Positions 1-5,800 of a DNA stretch of 6,198 nt are shown here, piece after piece. A program made the position numbers and the translations under genes. The stretch spans positions 1 through 6,198 of the forward strand of contig JAENVU010000028.1 of the NCBI GenBank assembly GCA_016650415.1, read 5' to 3'. The notes beneath the pieces were generated by a model that made no database searches, was not told the DNA's origin, and worked only from the letters and a program-made list of their open reading frames with translations. The DNA comes from Acidimicrobiia bacterium. Lineage in GTDB: Bacteria > Actinomycetota > Acidimicrobiia > IMCC26256 > JAENVU01. The first letter of the stretch is position 1; the number at the start of each line of letters is the position of its first letter.

Positions 1-1
1 A

Positions 2-145
2 CTCACCGACCTCATCAACCTCGGACGCATCTGCCACTACCACCACATGCAGAAAACACTCCACGACCTTCGCCGCATCGGCCCCCACGGACACCAACGA
101 CTCGTCACGAAAGCGGAATACGCACGCGCCGGCCCTGGCCCATGA
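2..145 (+). CDS. HNH endonuclease-like protein, C-terminal end only
   Basis: The reading frame is open from the left edge and stops at TGA 143-145, giving the last 47 residues of a protein whose start lies outside the window. The visible part begins LTDLINLGRICHYHHMQKT. This fits the second half of an HNH nuclease domain, where a T-x-L-x-N-L-x-x-x-C-x-x-H-H pattern carries the metal- and DNA-binding residues. In Actinobacteria such tails often end DUF222/13E12-type HNH proteins, multicopy proteins of uncertain function that are usually assumed to act on DNA. The short tail after the motif, about 28 residues, is basic and has no recognisable domain. The upstream portion would be needed to confirm the family. 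It runs the same way as the genes at 548 and 1081, but a minus-strand gene separates it from them, so it is probably not in their operon. Confidence 0.72.
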   Translation, partial: LTDLINLGRICHYHHMQKTLHDLRRIGPHGHQRLVTKAEYARAGPGP

Positions 146-194
146 ATGCATGAGCGTGCGAACTGACCCTTGACAACCGAACAGCACCATCCGC

Positions 195-210
195 GGTCGC
201 GGCTGCGACC
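195..210. terminator. Small GC-rich hairpin, possible bidirectional terminator
   Basis: GGTCGC (195-200) and GCGACC (205-210) form a perfect 6-bp stem around the four-base loop GGCT. A second weak stem, GTGC/GCAC with a six-base loop, lies at 226-239. The position suits transcript ends, between the end of the HNH gene at 145 and the end of the minus-strand gene at 254. No T-run follows on either strand, so it does not look like a classical intrinsic terminator. Such a short stem can also arise by chance in GC-rich DNA. Confidence 0.25.
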
Positions 211-253
211 TGATCGAGCGCCGCCGTGCAACAACGCACACAGGTCGGCGTGG

Positions 254-532
254 TCAATCGCTCGTCGGTTGCCAGAGCGGGAACGTCAGGTACTCGACCC
301 GGTCGACGGTGGTGATCCGTCCGGCATCACGCAACGCCGGGAGGTGCAGGCGCGCCGCGGGGAAGCCGACCATGCGCTTGTAGTCGGCAACGCTGACGAG
401 GAGTGGGCCGTCGGCGTCGCCGTCCCGCAGGACTGCGTCGACTTCGAGGGTCGGTCGCCCGGGATCGGATGGGTCGCTGCAGTGGCAGTGGTACACGATG
501 CGTTCGAAGACCGAGAGTGCGACGATCCGCAT
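254..532 (-). CDS. Small hypothetical protein, 92 residues
   Basis: This probable minus-strand gene starts at ATG 532-530 and ends at TGA 256-254. I do not recognise the family. The product starts MRIVALSVFERIVYHCHC and ends in a hydrophobic/aromatic stretch (VDRVEYLTFPLWQPTSD). It has two Cys near the N-terminus (HCHC), no membrane segment and no signal peptide. The frame stays open upstream to about 853, but that extension is rich in His, Cys, Gln and Arg and looks like the mirror of the plus-strand gene at 548, so the 532 start is preferred. The Shine-Dalgarno is weak or absent. Hand counting over 361-420 gives 18/20 G/C at this frame's third positions, against 15/20 for the competing plus frame, which mildly favours minus-strand coding. 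The plus-strand frame over the same bases (170-547) reads as unnatural protein. It faces away from the 548 gene with only 15 bases between start codons. Confidence 0.5.
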   Translation of the reverse strand: MRIVALSVFERIVYHCHCSDPSDPGRPTLEVDAVLRDGDADGPLLVSVADYKRMVGFPAARLHLPALRDAGRITTVDRVEYLTFPLWQPTSD

Positions 533-547
533 GGCACCATCTTGACC

Positions 548-1033
548 GTGGATGATCCCGACCTGGTGGCACGGCTCGCATCGACGGGCACCGAGATCGT
601 GGACCGCGTGACGGTCGCATTGCCAGGGTGGGTCGCGCGGTCGGTGGAATCGATCGTCTCGGCCTGGGGCCGGCTCGACGCGGCGGAAGTGAGTCGCATC
701 GAAGGGGATCTCCCGTTGCTGGGCACCATGGTCCGTGACCGGGTCGTCGCGGAACTCGCGGATCTGTTCCGGCGCGATCCGGCGTCGCACCCGACGACAC
801 CACTGGCGATTCTCCGCGGCGCGTACCGAGAGCCGACTGAGTTCATTGCCCAATTCGGGGTTCCCGGTGTGGTGAGGGATCCGTTCGACGAGCGGACATT
901 CCCGGCTGATATTTACGACTTGGCGCCCCGCGCGGCGGGGGATATCGGGGATTCGGACCTCGGACCGGTGTTTCTGGGGTGGGGGTTGACGAAGGCGAAG
1001 CTGTTGCGAGAGCGGGTCATCGCGACGGAATAG
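548..1033 (+). CDS. Conserved actinobacterial hypothetical protein, 161 residues
   Basis: This soluble protein of unknown function has no membrane segment or signal peptide. The N-terminal half is helical and amphipathic, with LPGWVARSV near residues 26-34. The C-terminal half has the more distinctive text: TTPLAILRGAYREPTEF, then GVPGVVRDPFDERTFP, a DIYDLAP motif, and a closing GWGLTKAKLLRERV helix. From memory, this C-terminal pattern (TPL..LR.A...PTE, GVP.V.RD.F..R.FP.D.Y.L.P, WG..KA) recurs in a family of about 160 residues in Actinobacteria with no assigned function. GTG 548 is chosen because the frame upstream, open back to 170, does not read like protein; TTG 542 is an alternative. No good ribosome-binding site precedes either, so a leaderless or otherwise unusual start is possible. 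The gene ends 47 bases before the c-di-GMP gene, in the same direction, so co-transcription is plausible. Confidence 0.75.
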   Translation: MDDPDLVARLASTGTEIVDRVTVALPGWVARSVESIVSAWGRLDAAEVSRIEGDLPLLGTMVRDRVVAELADLFRRDPASHPTTPLAILRGAYREPTEFIAQFGVPGVVRDPFDERTFPADIYDLAPRAAGDIGDSDLGPVFLGWGLTKAKLLRERVIATE

Positions 1034-1047
1034 GTCGTTCGCCCCTC

Positions 1048-1054
1048 AAGGAGG
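1048..1054 (+). promoter_or_regulatory. Strong Shine-Dalgarno AAGGAGG, start codon ambiguous
   Basis: AAGGAGG is a near-perfect match to the anti-Shine-Dalgarno complement. It lies 14 bases after the stop of the 548-1033 gene. The nearest ATG (1058-1060) is only three bases away and is not in the frame of the long c-di-GMP gene: its frame ends at TGA 1190-1192 after 44 codons. The first plausible in-frame start in the long gene, GTG 1081, is 26 bases from this site, too far for normal pairing. An in-frame ATT at 1072 is closer but is a very rare start. The site almost certainly serves the large gene, but which codon it uses is unresolved. Confidence 0.6.
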
Positions 1055-1080
1055 CCCATGGTTCCGCCGAGATTGAGGCC

Positions 1081-4000
1081 GTGGATCCCCTGCCGTCCTT
1101 GTCAACCGATGAGACCGTCACGCGTTCGGTCGGTGACGGCGGTTCGCGTGATCCGTTGGATGTACTCACCGAGTTCGATGTCCGCGCCCTGAGCAGTCCA
1201 GTCGGCATCTTCCGCGGTACCGCTGCAGACGGAATTCTGCGGGTGAACCAGCACTTCCTCGATATCACCGGTCTGATCCCGACTGCGGCGCGGGGTTGGG
1301 ACTGGCTCGTCGCCGTGCATGCCGACGACCGTGACCGGCTCCGTCGAGCGATCGACGCGGCCTGCCAGACCGGCGCGAAGTCGGCATTCCCGATTCGCAT
1401 GCAGGTGGAACTCGGCGTGATCGAGACGCTGCGGATCACCCTCGGTGCCACGCCGAGCCCCGACGGGAGTTGGGTCTTCGTCGGCGCCGTCGAGTCCGAA
1501 ACGAATCCGCCGCTCCCGCGGGCCTCCGAGCACGAGGGGCAACCCGTCGATGTCGACGCGTCGGACCCGTTCGAGGTCCTGGTCGCGACGATGCCGATCG
1601 CATTGGCCTACGCCGCCCCCGACGGCATCATCGAGTACGCCAACGATGCCTGGCACGTGATGACCGGCTTCGGTGCCGACACTGTGCTGGCGGATGCGCT
1701 CGGTACGGATGTCGCCGACGTCGACGCCCCGGTGGTCGCGGCGATCGCGGCAGAGGGAGCATCGTCGGTCGTCGCATCGTTGGACGGCCGGAGTGTGCAG
1801 ATTTCGGTGGTCCCGATCGCACCCCGATTGGGCGGCGGCCAGGTCGTGACGTTGAGCGAAGTTCCCGGCGCGGTCCTGGGACCGGAGCTCATGGACGAGG
1901 TCACCCAGCCCGAACCGGTCACGGCCGCGGCGGACGACACCCGTCCGGCGTGGGATCACAGCGAGACAACGCTGCGTACGTTGATGCGCGCCGCGCCCGC
2001 GGCGATCTTCGCGGTCGACACGGACGGCCGGATCCAGCTGTGGAATCCCGGATGTGAGGCGCTGTTGGGTTGGTCGGCTGACGACGTCATCGGTGAACTT
2101 CCGCCGTTCCTGAGCGAGGAGCAGCGTTCTGCGCTGTCGAGTGCCAGCCGCGAACTGCTGGCCGGTACCGATGTCGCCGGCGAGGCCACCTTCCGCCGTC
2201 GCGACGGGTCGCGCGTGGTGGTGGCGCTGTCCGCGGCGCCGATCATGACGCCGGAGGGTGCGCTCGCCTCCGTGGTCACGGTCGCGGTAGATGTCACCGA
2301 ACGCGTTGATGCCACGGCGGAGCTCGAGCGACGCGCCCAGATCGAACGGCTCATTGCGTCGTTGTCGCACTCGCTGATGGATGCCACCCCGAGCACCATC
2401 GACGCGCGCGCAGTCGAGGTTCTCGGCGCGCTCGCTCGGAACTACGGTGCAACGGCCGCGGCCGTGTACGTGCGCGGGACCGAGACGCCCGATCATCTGT
2501 GGCCGAACGATGCGGAGGCCCCGAGCCTGTCGCTCGCGGCGCTCCCCACCGCGGGTGGTTTCCTCGACCTCGGCGACGACCCGACGGCCCCCGTAGTGGG
2601 TGGCTGGGTGGTGGCGGGCGATGGTGGTCCGGTGGGTGTTCTGGCGTTGCTCCTGCGTGACCCCGAGGATGTCACCCTGGAGGACCTCGCCCCGCTCGAC
2701 CTGGTGGGCGGATCGATGATCGCCGCGATCGAGCGAGTCCGTGCCGAACTCGAGGTGCGCACGAGCGAACTCCGGTTCCGTCGCCTGGCCGAGCACGCGA
2801 ACGACTGGGTCGTCGTCGTGGGGGCGGACCTCGACCGGCGCTACCTCAGCCCGGCCGCGGCGCGCTTCCTCGGTCTTTCCGAGGATGCCGAGTTCGCTCC
2901 CGAACGTTCGCTGGTCCACGAGGACGATCTCGCGGCAACGACCGAGCGGATGGCGGCGATCGCGGCCGAGCCGATCGGATCGCAGACCGAACCGTTCGTC
3001 GCCCGGTTCCGTCGCGCCGACGGCGAGTATCGCTGGGCCGAACTCCAGGTGACGAACCTGCTCGGCGACGCGGTGGTCGACGGATTGATCATCAATGCCC
3101 ACGACGTCACCGATGGACATCTCGCGGAAGAGCGGTTACGCGAGTCCGAAGGCCGGTTCCGGTCGCTGGTGCAGAATTTGGCCGAGGGCGTCATCGTCCT
3201 GGCCGCCGATGGGAGCGTCAAGTACGCCAGTCCGTCGGCCGCACGGATGGTGGGCTTCGAGGAAGGCCAGGGTCAGGGCGCGATCGGTCTCGATTTCGTG
3301 ATCGAAGCCGACCGCGAGCGGGCCGAGGCGATTGTTGCCGAGTCCTTCGCGGGGCCGGGGATCCACGGGCCGGTCAAGCTCCGTATCCGCGGGGTCGAGG
3401 GCGAAATTCGCGTGATCGAAGCGATGGGTCACAACCGCCTCGACGACCCCCAGATCGAGGGAGTCGTCGTCACCGCGCGCGATATCACCGAAAGCGTCGA
3501 GGCCGGGGCCGCAGCCCGGCGCAGCGATGCGCGACTCCGGGCATTGGTGGAGAACCTCTCGGACGTCGTGACGATCGTCGGCGCCGACGGTCAGATCGTG
3601 TACACGAGCCCGGCGGCGCTGGAGCTCTTCGGCTACGAGGACAGTGACTCGAGCTGGACCGATCCGACCTCGCGCGTCCACCCCGATGATCGCGCCCGAA
3701 TGGTGGAGGCCATGGCGGCGAACATCGCCACGGGGAGCGTGGAGCCGGTGCGGTTCCGACTCCAGGGAACCGACGGGGTGTGGCACGACGTCGAAGCGAT
3801 CGCTCGCGACATGAGCGATGATCCCGAGATCGGTGGGGTCGTGGTCACCACGCGTGACATCTCCGCCCGAGTGCGGGCGGAAACACTGGTCTCCGATCAG
3901 GCGCGCATCCTGACGCTCATCGCGCGAGGTGCACCGCTCGAAACGACGCTGTCGACCTTGTGTGAGGTGCTCGAACGTCACGTCGAGGGTTCGACGTGCG

Positions 4001-5721
4001 GCGTGCTTCTCGTCGATCCCGAGCGGCAGGTGTTGCGGCTCGGTGCCGGTCCGCGGATCCCGATGGAGCTGGCTCAGGCCTGTGAGGACATCCAGATCGG
4101 TGGGACCGAGGACGCCTTCGGGTCGACCGCGGCCTTGGGCTCGACCGCGGTCGTCCTGGACATCGATGCCGACCCGCGTTCGGCCTCACTTCGGGAAGTC
4201 GCTCGTCGCTGTGGTGTTGCCGGCGTGTGGTCGACTCCGGTATTCGATTCCAACGCGCAGGGGATCATCGGCACGCTCGCGATCTTCTTCGATCACTCGC
4301 ACGAGCCCACCGCGCTCGAGCGCGAGGTCGTGCTGATGTTCTCGCAGACCGCGGCGATCGCCATCGAACGTCAGGTGGCCGAAGACCTGTTGGCCCACCG
4401 GGCGAACCACGACTCCCTGACGCGCCTGCCGAACCGAGCGTTGTTCCTCGAGTTCCTGACGTTGTCTCTGGCCCGGGCCCAGCGTGACGGTGGCACGCTC
4501 GCCGTGCTGTTCCTCGACCTCGACCGCTTCAAACACATCAACGACGGTCTCGGCCACGATGCCGGCGACGAACTCCTCGCCGAACTCGCTCGACGGCTGC
4601 GGGACGCGATGCGCCCGAGCGATGTCGTGGCCCGGTTCGGTGGTGACGAGTTCACGGTGTTGTGCGAAGGTCTCGATCCGGCTCGCGCCGAGGAACAAGC
4701 CCGCGAAGTTGCGCGTCGACTCCTCGCGGCCATCGAGGCGCCGATCTCGCTCGAAGGCGAGGACCGGAAGCTCTCGGCGAGCCTCGGAATCGCGTTGGCG
4801 ACACCGGGGAGCACCGCCGAGGGTTTGCTCCGTGACGCGGACGCCGCGATGTACAGCGCCAAGGAGCACGGCAAGGCCCAGGTCGAGATTTTCGACGACG
4901 CGATGCGTTCGAACTTGGACGCGCGATTGGATCTGGAGAGCCAGCTCGAGCGCGCGCTCGAACGCGACGAGTTCCGCTTGTTCCTGCAGCCGATCGTGGA
5001 TCTCCGCTCGGGACGCTGTACCGGCGCCGAAGCGCTGTTGCGGTGGCAGAACCCCGACCGCGGCCTGGTGACGCCGGACGCGTTCATCGGTCTGGCCGAA
5101 GAGACCGGGCTCATCATCCCCATCGGGGAGTGGGCGTTGGCCGAAGCGTGTCGGACGGTGGCCCGGTGGGACGAAGTCGGGCTGCTCAGCCCGGAGTTCA
5201 CCATGGCGGTCAATCTTTCCGCCCGGCAGGTGGCCCAAGCCGACCTCGCCGAGAAGGTGCGCGCGGTCATCGAACGCAGTGGCCCGATGTCCTCCCGCCT
5301 GTGTCTCGAGATCACCGAGAGCGTCCTCATGGAGGATTCGTCCGTCGAAGCCATGCAGGCCCTGCGGGATCTCGGCGTGCGACTTTCGATCGACGACTTC
5401 GGCACGGGCTATTCGTCGCTCGGATATCTGAAGCGGTTTCCCGTCGATTCGGTGAAGATCGACCGCTCCTTCGTCGACGGCCTCGGCACCGATTCGGAGG
5501 ATTCCGCGATCGTGACCGCGGTGGTCAGCCTCGGTCATGCGCTGGGCCTGTCGGTCGTGGCCGAGGGCGTCGAAACGAGTGGCCAGCTCCAGGAGCTGTT
5601 GCGACTCGGATGCGATCGCGCCCAGGGATACTGGTTCTCGGGTCCTCGCGACCAGAACGAGTTCGCCGCCTTGCTGCATGCGCAACCGTGGATCGACGGT
5701 CGCGACGCGTGGACGACCTGA
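1081..5721 (+). CDS. Multi-PAS/GAF sensor with GGDEF and EAL domains (c-di-GMP cyclase/phosphodiesterase)
   Basis: This is a large, probably cytoplasmic, signalling enzyme of about 1546 residues; no membrane segment or signal peptide is visible. Counting from GTG 1081, the domains are approximately PAS1 33-138, PAS2 165-262 (degenerate), PAS3 297-411, GAF1 420-556, PAS4 563-678, PAS5 691-806, PAS6 816-931, GAF2 940-1100, GGDEF 1101-1272 and EAL 1282-1530. Helical linkers join the later modules (about 404-433, 547-575, 675-700, 801-826). The GGDEF signature is exact (RFGGDEF, 1185-1191), with metal-ligand D1146 in FLDLDRFKHIND and an intact RxxD inhibitory site (R1178-D1181), so it should condense two GTP into c-di-GMP with product inhibition. 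The EAL part keeps E1317 (EALLR), N1378, E1410, D1438/D1439 (DDFGTGYSSL), K1459, E1495 (EGVE) and Q1515, so it should hydrolyse c-di-GMP to pGpG. Net direction is not predictable. No flavin (LOV), haem or bilin motif was seen, so the signals are unknown. The frame is open back to 979, overlapping the previous gene, but that region is a poor start; the start codon is uncertain. Confidence 0.93.
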   Translation: MDPLPSLSTDETVTRSVGDGGSRDPLDVLTEFDVRALSSPVGIFRGTAADGILRVNQHFLDITGLIPTAARGWDWLVAVHADDRDRLRRAIDAACQTGAKSAFPIRMQVELGVIETLRITLGATPSPDGSWVFVGAVESETNPPLPRASEHEGQPVDVDASDPFEVLVATMPIALAYAAPDGIIEYANDAWHVMTGFGADTVLADALGTDVADVDAPVVAAIAAEGASSVVASLDGRSVQISVVPIAPRLGGGQVVTLSEVPGAVLGPELMDEVTQPEPVTAAADDTRPAWDHSETTLRTLMRAAPAAIFAVDTDGRIQLWNPGCEALLGWSADDVIGELPPFLSEEQRSALSSASRELLAGTDVAGEATFRRRDGSRVVVALSAAPIMTPEGALASVVTVAVDVTERVDATAELERRAQIERLIASLSHSLMDATPSTIDARAVEVLGALARNYGATAAAVYVRGTETPDHLWPNDAEAPSLSLAALPTAGGFLDLGDDPTAPVVGGWVVAGDGGPVGVLALLLRDPEDVTLEDLAPLDLVGGSMIAAIERVRAELEVRTSELRFRRLAEHANDWVVVVGADLDRRYLSPAAARFLGLSEDAEFAPERSLVHEDDLAATTERMAAIAAEPIGSQTEPFVARFRRADGEYRWAELQVTNLLGDAVVDGLIINAHDVTDGHLAEERLRESEGRFRSLVQNLAEGVIVLAADGSVKYASPSAARMVGFEEGQGQGAIGLDFVIEADRERAEAIVAESFAGPGIHGPVKLRIRGVEGEIRVIEAMGHNRLDDPQIEGVVVTARDITESVEAGAAARRSDARLRALVENLSDVVTIVGADGQIVYTSPAALELFGYEDSDSSWTDPTSRVHPDDRARMVEAMAANIATGSVEPVRFRLQGTDGVWHDVEAIARDMSDDPEIGGVVVTTRDISARVRAETLVSDQARILTLIARGAPLETTLSTLCEVLERHVEGSTCGVLLVDPERQVLRLGAGPRIPMELAQACEDIQIGGTEDAFGSTAALGSTAVVLDIDADPRSASLREVARRCGVAGVWSTPVFDSNAQGIIGTLAIFFDHSHEPTALEREVVLMFSQTAAIAIERQVAEDLLAHRANHDSLTRLPNRALFLEFLTLSLARAQRDGGTLAVLFLDLDRFKHINDGLGHDAGDELLAELARRLRDAMRPSDVVARFGGDEFTVLCEGLDPARAEEQAREVARRLLAAIEAPISLEGEDRKLSASLGIALATPGSTAEGLLRDADAAMYSAKEHGKAQVEIFDDAMRSNLDARLDLESQLERALERDEFRLFLQPIVDLRSGRCTGAEALLRWQNPDRGLVTPDAFIGLAEETGLIIPIGEWALAEACRTVARWDEVGLLSPEFTMAVNLSARQVAQADLAEKVRAVIERSGPMSSRLCLEITESVLMEDSSVEAMQALRDLGVRLSIDDFGTGYSSLGYLKRFPVDSVKIDRSFVDGLGTDSEDSAIVTAVVSLGHALGLSVVAEGVETSGQLQELLRLGCDRAQGYWFSGPRDQNEFAALLHAQPWIDGRDAWTT

Positions 5722-5757
5722 CCTGTAGGAACCGCCGCGTTTGCGCTGCCTGACCTG
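5717..5757 (+). repeat. 9-bp direct repeat at the end of the c-di-GMP gene
   Basis: CCTGACCTG occurs at 5717-5725, overlapping the stop codon TGA 5719-5721, and again at 5749-5757. The starts are 32 bases apart, about three helical turns. Two exact 9-mers within 41 bases are unlikely but possible by chance in this composition. They could be a binding site pair for a regulator of the downstream transporter, or trivial. Confidence 0.3.
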
Positions 5758-5768
5758 AGTCTTGGCAG
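5746..5768 (+). terminator. Imperfect hairpin after the c-di-GMP gene, possible terminator
   Basis: CTGCC (5746-5750) pairs with GGCAG (5764-5768). Inside, GAC (5752-5754) pairs with GTC (5759-5761) around the loop CTGA, with a small internal loop between the two stems. It starts 24 bases past the stop codon of the large gene. No T-run follows, so at best it would be a weak or factor-dependent transcript end. Confidence 0.22.
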
Positions 5769-5772
5769 AATG

Positions 5773-5800
5773 CCGTCACCTACACACGGGAGGGTGACGG
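5773..5800 (+). promoter_or_regulatory. Perfect 8-bp inverted repeat spanning the amt ribosome-binding site
   Basis: CCGTCACC (5773-5780) and GGTGACGG (5793-5800) are exact reverse complements separated by 12 bases. In RNA the stem could extend by two G-U pairs (5772/5801 and 5771/5802). The right arm covers the spacer and the first base of the proposed GTG start at 5800, and the loop holds GGGAG of the Shine-Dalgarno. It could be an mRNA hairpin that limits ribosome access to the transporter start. Alternatively, as DNA, it could be an operator for a dimeric repressor. The match is seen directly; the function is inferred. Confidence 0.5.
5788..5793 (+). promoter_or_regulatory. Shine-Dalgarno GGGAGG of the ammonium transporter gene
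   Basis: GGGAGG ends six bases before GTG 5800, a normal spacing. It directly abuts the in-frame alternative GTG at 5794, which would leave no spacer. This decides the start in favour of 5800. Most of the site lies in the loop of the inverted repeat described at 5773-5800. Confidence 0.65.

Noticed and set aside
170..175. TTGACA, a perfect -35 hexamer
   Set aside because: No -10-like hexamer occurs at suitable spacing (around 193-198 reads GC-rich), and no good plus-strand gene start follows closely.
170..547. Plus-strand extension of the 548-1033 protein back to TTG 170 (287 residues in total)
   Set aside because: The added 126 residues read unlike natural protein (Arg/Pro/His-rich, then low-complexity Val/Ala and acidic runs) and lie antisense to a better-looking minus-strand protein. 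The recognisable family text lies after 548.
533..853. Minus-strand extension of the small hypothetical protein upstream of ATG 532
   Set aside because: It is rich in Arg, His, Cys and Gln, and is antisense to the conserved 548-1033 gene in the codon register that mirrors it, so it is a shadow frame.
1102..3120. 672-codon open frame on the minus strand inside the c-di-GMP gene
   Set aside because: It is a high-GC shadow, with Arg/His/Gly-rich composition and no domain, while the plus frame has continuous PAS/GAF domains.
4131..4160. Short direct repeat TCGACCGCGG within the second GAF domain
   Set aside because: It encodes the repeated STA of STAALGSTA in a GC-rich coding stretch and is explained by codon choice.
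4186..5685. 499-codon open frame on the minus strand opposite GGDEF-EAL
   Set aside because: It is the mirror of highly conserved catalytic domains on the plus strand, with no recognisable domain of its own.
5775..5800. Possible GlnR-type nitrogen-regulator box upstream of amt
   Set aside because: GTCAC and GTGAC half-sites are present as part of the inverted repeat, but the accompanying GAAAC-like element at the right spacing is absent.
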